The translations under genes and the position numbers were made by a program. Positions 27,601 through 35,569 of a stretch of 64,000 bases of DNA are shown piece by piece. Positions within the stretch are counted from its first letter, which is position 1, and each line of letters starts with the position of its first letter. A model generated the notes under the pieces. It made no database searches and had not been told where the DNA came from. It saw nothing but the letters and a program-made list of their open reading frames with translations. The stretch is taken from contig JAFEAE010000021.1 in the NCBI GenBank assembly GCA_018266575.1, positions 1 to 64,000 of the forward strand, given 5' to 3'. This stretch comes from Bacteroidota bacterium. GTDB taxonomy: Bacteria; Bacteroidota; Bacteroidia; Chitinophagales; Chitinophagaceae.

Positions 27601-30462
27601 TCAGGCGACCTCCCTGTTATTTTGTTGCGTATCGAAAATTCGGAGAACATTGAATTGGTAAAACAGTTATTGCAGGCACATGCATACTGGCGCTTGAAAG
27701 GATTAATGACAGACCTTGTTATATGGAACGAAGATCACGGCGGTTACAGGCAGGCATTGCAAAACCAGATCCTTGGTTTAGTATCACCAGGTGTTGCTGC
27801 CGACGAGAAAGACCGCCCCGGAGGAGTTTTTATCAGAAGTGCAGACCAGATACCGAACGAAGACAGGATATTATTTCAAACCGTTTCACGCATAATCATC
27901 ACCGATAGTTCCGGTAGCTTGGAAGAACAGGTTAACAAACGAAGCAAATTAAAAACAATGATGCCGCATTTCACACCGGCACGTTTTTATGCGACCATAC
28001 AATCGTCAGTGCAACCAAGAAATGATCTTGTTTTCTTCAATGGCATCGGAGGTTTTACTGCAGATGGAAAAGAATATGTTATCATTACCAGCAACAAACA
28101 AACTCCCCCCCTGCCCTGGTGCAATGTAATAGCAAACCCAAACTTTGGAACTGTAGTTTCTGATAGCGGACAATCTTACACATGGTCGGAAAATGCGCAT
28201 GAATTCAGGTTGACACCTTGGAATAATGATCCAGTAACCGACAGCAGCGGCGAAGCATTTTATTTGCGTGATGAAGAAAGCGGGCATTTCTGGACACCGA
28301 CGCCTTTGCGCACAAAAAGCAAATTGCCATATATAACACGCCATGGTTTTGGATACAGCGTCTTTGAATACAGTGAAGATGGAATTAATTCAGAAGTGAA
28401 AATATTTGTTGACCTGGAAGAACCAATAAAATTTATTGTGCTGAAAATAAAAAACCAATCCGAAAGAACTCGCAAACTTTCTGCAACCGGGTACATTGAA
28501 TGGGTATTGGGAGATCTGAGAGCAAAATCGCAGATGCATATTGTTACTGAAATGGAATTGGAAAACGGCGCCATCATTGCCAATAATCCTTACAGCGCCG
28601 AGTTCGCCAACCGATATGCGTTTTTTGATGCAGATGGGATTTCAAAAACATTTACAACAGACAGGGCTGAATTTATCGGGAGAAACGGAACACTTGCAAA
28701 CCCTGATGCCATGAGCCGTTCAAAACTTTCAGGCCGCTTTGGTGCGGGGTTAGATCCCTGCGCAGCTATGCAAATTTCGTTTACTCTTAACCGTTATGAA
28801 GAACAGGAAATTGTTTTTCGCATAGGTTCCGGGAAAGATATGAATGAGGTTTTACAACTCATCAAAAAATACAAAGGAAATAATAACGCATCTGGGGCAT
28901 TGCAAAAAGTGCATCAGTATTGGAACCACACATTGTCTGCAGTTCAAATAGAAACACCGGATACCGCATTGAATTTTATTGCCAATGGATGGTTGAATTA
29001 CCAGGCGCTTGCAAGCCGCATTTGGGGAAGAAGCGGGTATTATCAATCCGGCGGCGCTTTCGGTTTTCGTGACCAGTTACAGGATGCAATCTCCCTCATC
29101 CATACAGCACCACAATTAGTGCGTGAACAGATTCTGTTGCATGCATCGCGTCAATTTAAAGAAGGTGATGTACAGCATTGGTGGCACCCACCGTTGGGTA
29201 GAGGTGTGCGCACACGTTGTTCCGATGATTATTTGTGGCTGCCGTTTGCAACAAGCAAATACCTCGAACACACAAACGATACATCCATATTGAATGAACA
29301 AATACATTTCCTGGAGGGAAGGATTTTAAATGCAGAAGAAGAATCTTATTATGACCTTCCGATCCGTTCCGAGCAATCAGCATCATTATATGAACATTGC
29401 ATCCGTGCAATCCGGTTTTGTTCACATTATGGGCAACATGGCCTTCCATTGATCGGTTCCGGGGATTGGAATGATGGAATGGATAAGGTTGGCATACATG
29501 GAAAAGGAGAAAGCATCTGGCTTGCATTTTTTTTATATGACGTGCTGATGAAATTTATTCCCATAGCGCAAATGCAAAATGATACAGGTTTTTTAACAGA
29601 ATGTAAAGACGAAGCCGAAAAATTGAAACTGAATATTGAAAACAATGCATGGGATGGGGAATGGTATAAACGTGCATACTTTGACGATGGTACCCCGCTT
29701 GGTTCGTATGTTAATGAAGAATGCAGTATAGATTCCATTTCACAAAGCTGGTCAATATTATCCGGTGCCGCAAATGAAACACGCTCACTGATAGCAATGC
29801 AATCTGCCTATAAAAAATTGGTACGGAAAGATATTTCGTTGATACAATTATTAGACCCCGCTTTTGATAAGTCCACGTTGAACCCCGGTTATATAAAAGG
29901 ATATGTTCCCGGTGTGCGTGAAAACGGAGGACAGTATACACATGCTGCTGTTTGGTTTGTGATGGCTTGCGCAAAAATGAAAAATGCACAACGCACTTAC
30001 GAATTGCTTTCGATGATCAACCCGGTTAACCACACAACAACTTTTGAAAAAACAAATACCTATAAGGCGGAACCTTATGTGATGGCTGCTGACGTTTACG
30101 CTTCACCGCAACATAACGGACGTGGTGGATGGACATGGTATACCGGTTCCGCCGGATGGATGTATCAATTGATCATCGAATCTTTTCTAGGCATAAAACG
30201 CGAAGGGAATCTGTTACATATTGAACCCTGTATTCCAAAAGAATGGAAATCGTTCACCGTGCATTATCGTTTCAACCAAACCGTTTATCACATTATCGTT
30301 TCGCAGTACGATAGAACAGGGAAAACAAAAATTAAAATGGATAATACCGAGCAACCGGAAGCATTTATTCTATTAATTAACGACAACAAAGAACATGTAA
30401 TTGAAGTAATCGTGCCTTTTCAAAAATCACATCATTTAATAGCAGATGCACAAATCATTTAA
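21682..30462 (+). CDS. ndvB: Cyclic beta-1,2-glucan synthase (GT84-glucoamylase-like-GH94)
   Basis: A giant inner-membrane enzyme of up to 2926 residues, the usual NdvB/Cgs length. It would polymerise UDP-glucose into beta-1,2-glucan, cyclise it and trim it. After an N-terminal soluble part come membrane helices (about 436-510), then the GT84 core with LDTDTQLPREAAWK near 658 and RRHRWIRGDWQIATWIWPF near 805, then more helices (about 853-888 and 972-1018). A glucoamylase-like domain follows (about 1040-1600), then duplicated GH94-type phosphorylase-like modules, the last with GSGDWNDGMD near 2593. No ATG starts the frame: TTG at 21682 has a purine-rich stretch too close to it, GTG at 21706 is an alternative, and the first ATG is at residue 60. 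Beta-1,2-glucans serve in osmotic adaptation and host interaction in proteobacteria. Confidence 0.92.
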   Translation: MLNTKFFGVKSNTIQDILKNNPIQEILSHLRVSFPGQNLIKKYANEKPPIRSELFSEEQMQQYAKSLAKSHTLVTGKKTEQLLKRLADNEEVLIEVHNLLTESVKGSGRISPAGEWLLDNFYLIEEQIRTGKRHLPKGYSSGLPQLSEGPSEGLPRVYDIALEIISHSDGRVDLRSLNNFISSYQAITTLKLGELWAIPIMLRLALIENLRRLAAQIAINRINKNMADYWADEMTETAEKDPKSLILIIADMARSGPPLESSFVAELARRLQGKGPTLSLPLTWIEQRLSENGVTTDELVHLENRKLAADQISISNSIGSLRFLGTTDWREFVETISITEQTLRQDASGIYAKMDFHTRDHYRHVVEKIAEKTTLSETEVAETAVKFSGCGKDTNSDDYRKSHVGYYLINKGRKELEKTIKVKHTFIGISKTIFRRSPFTFYILAISIISIGFASLIVAKAHADGLRDWLLIALILLSLLCSSQLAITVVNWLSTLLVKPDLLPRMDFSKAIPDSCRTMVVIPTLLTGIDEIHRLAETLEVRFIANKDANIFFALLTDFADAAEEKLPGDEELVKEAVLKIQGLNKKYGRNENDIFFLFHRPRKWNGTEKKWMGYERKRGKLSALNALIKNRDKAENAFDVIIGEERIYHTIKYIITLDTDTQLPREAAWKVIATMAHPLNHPIYNEKKKRVTEGYTILQPRVAVSLPDEDGSWFAQMHGNEPGIDPYTRMTSDVYQDLFHEGSFIGKGIYEIDMFEKTLNDRFPENRILSHDLLEGCYTRSGLISDVQLHEKYPTRYIADIKRRHRWIRGDWQIATWIWPFVPNNKKKLRQNPISLLSKWKIFDNLRRSLVQPAMVLLLIMGWTILQSSWLWTLTIIAIIILPSMISFSYEIVCRKPKEAQWKQHWFVSLRAVANQFAQNIFILICLPYEAYINCDAIIRTNWRMSVSGKKLLEWSPSHSSNRLRHTLAGTYLSMWFAPFLSLLILSYLFTHPDISIIIAMPFLIAWMLSPAFAWWLSLPLQKQDAKLTENQNIFLRRISRKTWAFFENFVTHEDNWLPPDNYQEHPVARIAHRTSPTNMGMSLLANLAAYDFGYITTGELLERTANTMSTMKVLERYKGHFYNWYDTHSLNALTPKYISTVDSGNLCGHLLVLRQGLLEILNQKIIKAELFHALHDTIRIIAENVKENKTVQQINDDINIIYQLTTITPEIYYQYINRFVTYASQLTDELSNNKESEAYWWAQAFAKQCRSASDELIFFIPWLLLPRITEKLAVLPSLKTIPSMVEIAEAGTTILPEITSLHSEQNSAEEKVWLDRLTRQIEEASRHAKSRMEIIQRLADECAMMADVDYDFLFDKSQNMLAIGYNADEHRRDTSFYDLLASEARLGVFVAIAQGKIPQESWFALGRQLTNTVGSPILVSWSGSMFEYLMPLLVMPTYRNTLLDQTYRSTVEKQIEYGKQRDVPWGISESGYYMFDSSLNYQYRAFGVPGLGLKRGLGEDLVISPYASVMALMVDPEEACKNLEKLSDDGYEGKFGFFEAVDYSPSRLPRGQSEAIIRSFMVHHQGMSFLSLNYLLLDEPMQKRFDAEPQFRATLLLLQERIPLAVPSYTMSAQASTISVTPGSPEMRIITTPNTVVPEVQLLSNGRYHVMISNAGGGYSKWNNISVTRWREDTTCDNWGNFCFIRDVDNDTYWSSTFQPTLKEAKTYEVVFSQGRAEFRRKDQDMETHTEVVVSPEDDIEIRRVHLTNHSRKPRTIEITSYAEVVISSAAADNAHPVFNDLFVETEIVRARNAIICTRRPRSSDERPPWMFHLMKVHEAEIKDISYETDRMNFLGRNNSITSPLSVNNTGALSNTEGPVLYPVVAMKYKIIVAPQQSAVIDMVIGIGETKNLCTALIEKYQDRALANRAFELSWSHSQVVLRQINATEADAQLYGKLASSVIYVNPALRGDPDVLIKNRRAQSALWSYSISGDLPVILLRIENSENIELVKQLLQAHAYWRLKGLMTDLVIWNEDHGGYRQALQNQILGLVSPGVAADEKDRPGGVFIRSADQIPNEDRILFQTVSRIIITDSSGSLEEQVNKRSKLKTMMPHFTPARFYATIQSSVQPRNDLVFFNGIGGFTADGKEYVIITSNKQTPPLPWCNVIANPNFGTVVSDSGQSYTWSENAHEFRLTPWNNDPVTDSSGEAFYLRDEESGHFWTPTPLRTKSKLPYITRHGFGYSVFEYSEDGINSEVKIFVDLEEPIKFIVLKIKNQSERTRKLSATGYIEWVLGDLRAKSQMHIVTEMELENGAIIANNPYSAEFANRYAFFDADGISKTFTTDRAEFIGRNGTLANPDAMSRSKLSGRFGAGLDPCAAMQISFTLNRYEEQEIVFRIGSGKDMNEVLQLIKKYKGNNNASGALQKVHQYWNHTLSAVQIETPDTALNFIANGWLNYQALASRIWGRSGYYQSGGAFGFRDQLQDAISLIHTAPQLVREQILLHASRQFKEGDVQHWWHPPLGRGVRTRCSDDYLWLPFATSKYLEHTNDTSILNEQIHFLEGRILNAEEESYYDLPIRSEQSASLYEHCIRAIRFCSHYGQHGLPLIGSGDWNDGMDKVGIHGKGESIWLAFFLYDVLMKFIPIAQMQNDTGFLTECKDEAEKLKLNIENNAWDGEWYKRAYFDDGTPLGSYVNEECSIDSISQSWSILSGAANETRSLIAMQSAYKKLVRKDISLIQLLDPAFDKSTLNPGYIKGYVPGVRENGGQYTHAAVWFVMACAKMKNAQRTYELLSMINPVNHTTTFEKTNTYKAEPYVMAADVYASPQHNGRGGWTWYTGSAGWMYQLIIESFLGIKREGNLLHIEPCIPKEWKSFTVHYRFNQTVYHIIVSQYDRTGKTKIKMDNTEQPEAFILLINDNKEHVIEVIVPFQKSHHLIADAQII

Positions 30463-30629
30463 TTGGATTTTTTGTTGCCATAATTCCACGGAATAGTTCA
30501 AGAAATACGCAGTGTCAGTTTTTTTCCTCAGTATTAGTGCAACGTTACGCTTTAATGATACTGGCATGCGCTTTGAAACCGCTATCATGAAAATATATTT
30601 TCCCAAACTGCCAATTAAAACCACTGACT

Positions 30630-30890
30630 ATGACTATCGACGACTTTGAATTTTTAAATGGCATCGAAAAAATGCAGGCACTGTCCGTATTTGCTGTTTT
30701 TTTAGCAAAAAGAAAAGATGGTTGTTATTCTATTTCTTTATTTCAGATAGACAATTTTTATGTGGAGATATATTTCCACTCCACACAGCTTGTATATATG
30801 AGCGCAAGGGCGTTTACCTGCACGTCGGAACTCATGCCCTATTTAGATGAAATAGATATTTCAGAAATATATGATTATACAAGAAAATAA
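30630..30890 (+). CDS. Small conserved hypothetical protein
   Basis: An 86-residue soluble protein, beginning MTIDDFEFLNGIEKMQALSV and ending DISEIYDYTRK. The pattern of an N-terminal acidic helix, a strand pair SISLFQIDNFYVEIYFHS and a final PYLDEIDIS is one I recognise from unnamed short proteins common in Bacteroidota. No function is known to me. It stands alone between the glucan synthase and a terminator. Confidence 0.75.
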   Translation: MTIDDFEFLNGIEKMQALSVFAVFLAKRKDGCYSISLFQIDNFYVEIYFHSTQLVYMSARAFTCTSELMPYLDEIDISEIYDYTRK

Positions 30891-30970
30891 ATTATTTGCC
30901 TGCAGACTAAAATTATACCAGGCTTATAAGAGATGTATACTTTAATCCGGATTGTGAAGATTGGCAAAAT

Positions 30971-31000
30971 GGCCACGCTCTGTTGCGTGGCCTTTATTTT
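30971..31000. terminator. Rho-independent terminator
   Basis: GGCCACG (30971-30977) and CGTGGCC (30986-30992) form a perfect stem with an eight-base loop, followed by TTTATTTT. It terminates the plus-strand gene ending at 30890. Its T tract overlaps the 3' end of the convergent DUF6496 remnant. Confidence 0.85.
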
Positions 31001-31181
31001 GATGAATTTTTTTTCTCAGGTACACGTGCACCTTCTTTTCTTGTTTCGGATAACCCGATGGCGATTGCCTGTTTTGGGTCAGTTACTTTTTTGTTGCTCC
31101 TGCGCTTTTTAACTTTCCTTCTTTCATCTCATGCATGGCACGCTCTACTTTGATGCTTGCTTTTTTTGAATATTTTTTCAT
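30994..31181 (-). pseudogene. DUF6496 protein gene with a frameshift
   Basis: The frame starting at 31181 reads MKKYSKKASIKVERAMHEMK, continues to AGATKK and stops at 31083. If one A is added to the run of six A residues just before that stop (minus strand), the frame continues as VTDPKQAIAIGLSETRKEGA and RVPEKKNSSK and ends at 30994, giving 62 residues. The joined product matches the DUF6496 pattern (MKKYSkKAqekV...HEmKeGkLkSg...kVtsrkQAIAIGLSeAR..GakVP), a short basic protein common in Bacteroidota. So a single-base loss in a homopolymer breaks the gene, unless it is a sequencing error or is corrected by slippage. Confidence 0.82.
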
Positions 31182-31248
31182 ATAAATTGTTTTTGATTAT
31201 ACAGGATTGAGAATTAATGAATGCTTAAACAGATCTGTAAGCTACACG

Positions 31249-31344
31249 TCATTCCCGCGAATGCGGGAATCTGCATTTGCCTTCGTAGAAAAATATAACA
31301 GAATACATGTGCCTGCTCCGGATTCCTGCCTTCGCAGGAATGAC
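31249..31344. repeat. REP-like paired hairpins
   Basis: Two hairpins, ATTCCCGC-GAAT-GCGGGAAT (31251-31270) and ATTCCTGC-CTTC-GCAGGAAT (31322-31341), lie in mirrored context: the outer ends are GTCATTCC and GGAATGAC. This is the layout of REP/BIME-type elements. A related single hairpin is at 57360-57396. Confidence 0.7.
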
Positions 31345-31488
31345 TGCGAGAGTGTTTACAAATCATCTGCGTCCTGAATTATTGGTGATGCATAAATATC
31401 ATTTCCGTACTCATTTTAATACTTTCAAAACCTGTACCAGCAACGCTGTTGCATAAATGAGGCGGATTACATTCTGAAACTGAAGTTT

Positions 31489-31561
31489 AATAGTAGCACA
31501 ACTGATGAAAGAAATGCGACGCAACGATGTTGAAGAGCGGACAAATGCAGGTACCAAAAAA
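31489..31561 (+). repeat. Dispersed intergenic repeat, copy R1
   Basis: It contains TAGTAGCAC, GATGAAAG and the core TGCGACGCAACGATGTTGAA, followed by GAGCGGACAAATGCAGGTAC. The first part matches copy R2 (46225-46300); the last part matches copy R5 (14930-15045). Confidence 0.7.
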
Positions 31562-31737
31562 TAATTTCAGAGAACATTATTTCCTGCTTCATTAACAATT
31601 GGGGAAATTTTTCATCACAATTTATCAGCGTAAAAAAAATTGTCTTATAGAAATCTTAAAATAACACGCATTGCACTATAAGGCACTATCATTGATTTAC
31701 ACGAAGTGAAATCATTTTTAATCACAAAAAGAAAATT

Positions 31738-32496
31738 ATGAAAACGTTATTCATCCGTGTGGCGGGCTATTTCATGCTAACAGTTGGTGCTATGTATTTA
31801 ATAACAGCGTGTTCAAAAAGTAACAATGGTGGCAACAATAATAACAATAGCGGCCAGGCTTATGTATCTGCGACAAATGCATCACCGTCGTCAACAACCT
31901 ATTCAGTGTATGCAGACTCGGCAAACCTTACAACAAGCGGCATGCTTGGTTTTGGCATGACGACCGGAAATGGCGGAAGCCCTTACCAGACTATAGTTTC
32001 AGGCAACGACAGCATCAAATGGGTTGCAAGCGGAGCAACATCTGCAGCGCTTGATACGAGTTATAATTTTTCATCGGGACAATATTACTCGCTGTTTTTG
32101 TATGACACTGCCATCTTGGGGAGTTCGTTGAAAACGGTGATATTGAAAGACAATCTTACTGCACCTGCAAGCGGACAAGCAGAGATACGTTTTGTTTCGT
32201 TTTCGCCGAATGCATTGATGTCTGCAGGATGGCTGATCAACGGCACAGATACATTGCAATTAAAAAACATGGTGTATGCAGGAGGCACAGTGTACAACGT
32301 TGATACGCTTTCTGCATTTACAACCGTTACACCCGGAACATATAGCGTTGTACTGAACAATGCAGAGAACCTGAATTTGCTTGCTAACGACAGCATTACG
32401 CTTGCAGCAGGAAAAATTTATACGTTGTATTCAAAAGGATATACCGGCATTACGGGATCGAATGCGTTTAATGTAGGGTTGATCACACATAACTGA
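31738..32496 (+). CDS. DUF4397 lipoprotein
   Basis: A 252-residue exported lipoprotein: the signal MKTLFIRVAGYFMLTVGAMY ends in lipobox ITAC, followed by a low-complexity Asn/Gly linker (SNNGGNNNNNS) typical of surface lipoproteins. The rest is beta-rich and fits DUF4397 (AYVSATNASPSSTTYSVYAD; AEIRFVSFSPNA; LAAGKIYTLYSKG), a domain of unknown role, often duplicated and exposed. It is monocistronic: it has its own strong terminator and no partner on the same strand. Confidence 0.88.
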   Translation: MKTLFIRVAGYFMLTVGAMYLITACSKSNNGGNNNNNSGQAYVSATNASPSSTTYSVYADSANLTTSGMLGFGMTTGNGGSPYQTIVSGNDSIKWVASGATSAALDTSYNFSSGQYYSLFLYDTAILGSSLKTVILKDNLTAPASGQAEIRFVSFSPNALMSAGWLINGTDTLQLKNMVYAGGTVYNVDTLSAFTTVTPGTYSVVLNNAENLNLLANDSITLAAGKIYTLYSKGYTGITGSNAFNVGLITHN

Positions 32497-32514
32497 TTTC
32501 AGCAGCCAACTGAA

Positions 32515-32556
32515 AAAGAAAACTAAAGAAGAAAAAATTCTTCTTTAGTTTTCTTT
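32515..32556. terminator. Strong bidirectional hairpin terminator
   Basis: A perfect 19-base stem (32515-32533 and 32538-32556) closes a four-base AAAA loop, with A-rich and T-rich flanks, 18 bases past the DUF4397 stop. Confidence 0.85.
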
Positions 32557-32620
32557 CATCCATGAAGGCATGGATATTGAAATTGTTATTTCAGTATTCA
32601 TCAGTTAAAATTTTATCGTC

Positions 32621-32854
32621 ATGGGAAACACAAATGATAAACAATTGAGTTTTCCGTAGCGAAACTGGTTTCTGATGTGTGTTATGGTAGCAATATTGAA
32701 TCCGCTGACCGTTCACTGGATAACGATCGGCGCATACAAGGTTTCAAAAGAACAATCACTGGATATTAAAGACAGGAAAGATACGTCGTATAATGTGGCA
32801 AACCCACCTTCGAATGATACATCTTCGAAGAATAAAGATCTGGCAGCGTATTGA
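32621..32854 (+). pseudogene. Small ORF with an in-frame amber codon
   Basis: One frame opens with ATG at 32621 (MGNTNDKQLSFP), meets TAG at 32657-32659, and continues open as RNWFLMCVMVAILNPLTVHW to TGA at 32852-32854. Read through, the product has 76 residues plus the amber position, with one hydrophobic segment and a polar tail ending KNKDLAAY. ATG codons at 32675 and 32684 could start a 56-59 residue protein on their own. It may be a nonsense-broken small membrane protein or a real short gene with a misleading upstream ATG. I do not recognise the family. Confidence 0.35.
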
Positions 32855-35335
32855 TTATTTTAATAATTTATCGATCGTTACAAACTGATATCCCTTTTGT
32901 TTGAAATAAGAAATAAGTTGAGGAAGTTTTTTGTAAAATTTATCGGCGCGGTTTTGCCCGGCACCAATATGCATCAGCAAAATAAATCCATTCATGCCTG
33001 AAGATCTTTCGCGGGCAATAATGGAATTATAGATCATTTGGCTATTGCGGAAATTTTTATCTGATTCGTTTGTATAATCTGCATTGCTCAATGTGCCCGG
33101 GGAAAAATCTACTAATTGCAAACCCATTTGTTTTGTCCATGCAGCAATGGAATCATTATACCACTCGTATGGAGGAAGAAAATAATGCGCATTTTGTTTT
33201 TTAATATTATGCTTTTTCATCTCATCATAACAATGCGACAGATCTTTTTGAAATAGATCTTTTGAAATTAATGTGCTATCGCGTTTGTTCCAGTCGCAAT
33301 ACAATAAATGTTTGTCTGAATGAGCACCAAGATAATCTCCGTTATTTTTCAGCCGCTTGATGATATTTTTAAAAGATTTGTTCCTATAAAAATCTCCGGT
33401 AAAGAAAAATGAAGCGTTGACTTTTTCTTTTTCCAAGGTAGCGGCAATAAAATCGCCACCTTCTGCAAACTCATGACCGGTGAGTACCAAAGCGATTTTC
33501 ATATTATAGGAAGAAGAATCACCGCGAATGATTGCCCCATGGTTATATGTGAATTTTTCAGAAACCCCGGATTCTTCAGCAGCAAGCAAATAAATTAAAG
33601 AAGCAGTTCCATCCATTGTTGGTTCATTGGTGCTGTAATCGCCAAAGTCGTCGTGATAAACTACATAATCGCTCTGAAATTCCGCATATTCATCGGCGTT
33701 ATATAATTCCAACCCTAATAAACTTCTGAATATGGTACCGTAAACCGGGCCATCAACCAACCCCCCGTCAATAGGATATTTGCCGATGTGCGATAATGAT
33801 GAATGAGGGTCTCCCGGTGTATCTCCCCATGACGGCAAACCGTATACAAAACTTGTTCCCCACGGGTTGCAGCCGAATATCCAGTCGAAATTTGCCTGCT
33901 CTAATTCTTCAAATGTATTATCCTGTGTTAATTGCCTGTACCAATAACATTGAATCGCAAATGAAACGGTGAGGTTATTGCTGCACCAGATAAATGGCAC
34001 CCCACGATAAAAAGCATTTTGGTTTGCTTTGCTCCATACTTTTTCTATACCTTGTTTGTAATACCCGGTAATTAAATCTTTATTTTTTCCGGTGAGTTCT
34101 TTTGCCAGTTCATAATGACCCACATTAATGAACGGATACCATTGATAGTGTTTTGCAGTGTCTGCGCCCAGCCAGGGAGTAATTTTTTCGCCATCTGCAT
34201 AGGCAAGCGATTGCGAAATGAAAGTTTTGTCTTTTTTATTTGCATATAAAGCGGCGGCAGCGAGTTCCATATCATCCGTCCAGTTATCTTCTGCATAGAT
34301 GTATGGCGATTTCACCGATACAGTTTGTGCAGCACCCGGTTTCTTCAAACCATATGCATACGCCGACAAAGATCGCCTATCTAACAGCGATGCATAATCG
34401 CTGTTAATTTTACCGAAGATGGAATATCCCAGCGAAAAGCAACTGCTGAATTTACCGGCAATGGAAGATGCGCCTGTGGTATTATTCATAAATTTTCCGC
34501 GTTGCTGCGCTTTTCCATTTACAAAATATACAGGGCGCTCAAACCCTTTTCCGTAGAAGCTGTCTTCTTTTGGCAGGCGCATATCCCGGTGATCGCGGTC
34601 ATCAGCGATCTGGTTGAACATCCAGTCTTCACGCGGGTGCATTTTCAACAACCAATCCAATCCCCATTTTGCTTCATCCAGCACATCTGCCATTCCATCC
34701 CTTCCATCCAAACCGTTCGCTTGTTTTTCGTCCCTGAAAACGCCCGGAAAATCGCGGTACGCCATCAGTAAATGATATGTTGCATTAGCCGACGTTGTTG
34801 AATACTGCAAATAATCCGTTGCATCGTGCCAGCCACCAACAACATCAATATGAGTGCTGTCTTTTATACCCGCATCGCTGCCGTATAAAACATAACCATC
34901 GTGTGTATGGCAGCTGTCTTTCAAAAACGGATTGAAGCCCGTCCGTTGCTGGCGCATATAACGCAGGCAAAAATCAGCAGCACCTTTGTATACATCATTG
35001 CCAATTTCAAATTCCGGCGAACGTGTGTTGCCGCATTGCAAATAATAACGCCCCGGTTTTCTGAACGATGAAAAATCAAAGCGATATGTATCAGTGAACG
35101 GGCCGTACACACCAAAATTTTTTCCTATTTTTCCCGAGAAAACCATTTCATTTGTTAGCGCATCTGCCAACTGCCATCTGTCATCTGTCATCTTTTCTTT
35201 TCCGCACCACACAGCCACTTTCACACCTGCAGGTTTATACCCAAGCTGGTTAATGCGTATCCAGGATTTCGGTTGCCCTTGTACGTTAGTAAAAGAAAAC
35301 AGGAAAACTGCAGCAAATAAAATAAGCGTTCTCAT
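32855..35335 (-). CDS. GH9 endoglucanase-like protein fused to a polysaccharide deacetylase domain
   Basis: An 826-residue exported enzyme with two catalytic modules. After a signal peptide ending NVQG comes a cellulase N-terminal Ig-like domain (IRINQLGYKPAGVKVAVWCG, about 25-112). The (alpha/alpha)6 GH9 domain follows, with GGWHDATDYLQYS (167-179) supplying the two conserved Asp residues and NEPTMDG near 570 the likely catalytic Glu. Residues 610-826 form a NodB-like deacetylase domain: HSDKH near 672 is the metal His motif, and LPPYEWYN and LLMHIGAG fit motifs 3 and 4. The first motif, normally with an Asp pair, reads LTGHEFAEGG. It probably acts on beta-glucan or a modified glycan. It has no polysaccharide-locus partner next to it. 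Confidence 0.9.
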   Translation of the reverse strand: MRTLILFAAVFLFSFTNVQGQPKSWIRINQLGYKPAGVKVAVWCGKEKMTDDRWQLADALTNEMVFSGKIGKNFGVYGPFTDTYRFDFSSFRKPGRYYLQCGNTRSPEFEIGNDVYKGAADFCLRYMRQQRTGFNPFLKDSCHTHDGYVLYGSDAGIKDSTHIDVVGGWHDATDYLQYSTTSANATYHLLMAYRDFPGVFRDEKQANGLDGRDGMADVLDEAKWGLDWLLKMHPREDWMFNQIADDRDHRDMRLPKEDSFYGKGFERPVYFVNGKAQQRGKFMNNTTGASSIAGKFSSCFSLGYSIFGKINSDYASLLDRRSLSAYAYGLKKPGAAQTVSVKSPYIYAEDNWTDDMELAAAALYANKKDKTFISQSLAYADGEKITPWLGADTAKHYQWYPFINVGHYELAKELTGKNKDLITGYYKQGIEKVWSKANQNAFYRGVPFIWCSNNLTVSFAIQCYWYRQLTQDNTFEELEQANFDWIFGCNPWGTSFVYGLPSWGDTPGDPHSSLSHIGKYPIDGGLVDGPVYGTIFRSLLGLELYNADEYAEFQSDYVVYHDDFGDYSTNEPTMDGTASLIYLLAAEESGVSEKFTYNHGAIIRGDSSSYNMKIALVLTGHEFAEGGDFIAATLEKEKVNASFFFTGDFYRNKSFKNIIKRLKNNGDYLGAHSDKHLLYCDWNKRDSTLISKDLFQKDLSHCYDEMKKHNIKKQNAHYFLPPYEWYNDSIAAWTKQMGLQLVDFSPGTLSNADYTNESDKNFRNSQMIYNSIIARERSSGMNGFILLMHIGAGQNRADKFYKKLPQLISYFKQKGYQFVTIDKLLK

Positions 35336-35360
35336 CGCATTAAGATATGAATTTTTGGGG

Positions 35361-35454
35361 ACGACCGGTTGTACTACTATGAAACATCGTTGTCTTCGCT
35401 TCTTCCAGTGGAAGAAGGGCTCACTTGTACGGTAGAAATTCTATTGAGCGCTTC
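35361..35454 (-). repeat. Dispersed intergenic repeat, copy R4
   Basis: On the minus strand: TCAATAGAATTT, then GTACAAGTGAGC, a 19-base palindrome (35399-35417, CTTCTTCCA-G-TGGAAGAAG), then GACAACGATGTTTCATAGTA. It aligns with copy R3 (60320-60400), which lacks the palindrome. It lies just upstream of the GH9 gene. Confidence 0.65.
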
Positions 35455-35569
35455 CAAAAAGTAACAGTAAGCAGTAACCAGTAAGCTCTCATTGTCAATT
35501 GTCGATTATCCATTTTCAATTCATCATATTCTGACTTCCATCTACTCCCGCACTTTGCAAAACACCAAA

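Larger units (their letters stand above)
31182..31737. other. Intergenic region with repeats, upstream of the DUF4397 gene
   Basis: These 556 bases hold a REP-like double hairpin (31249-31344) and a copy of the dispersed repeat (31489-31561). The rest is AT-rich with no gene; the promoter for the DUF4397 lipoprotein must lie here, but I could not place it. Confidence 0.5.
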
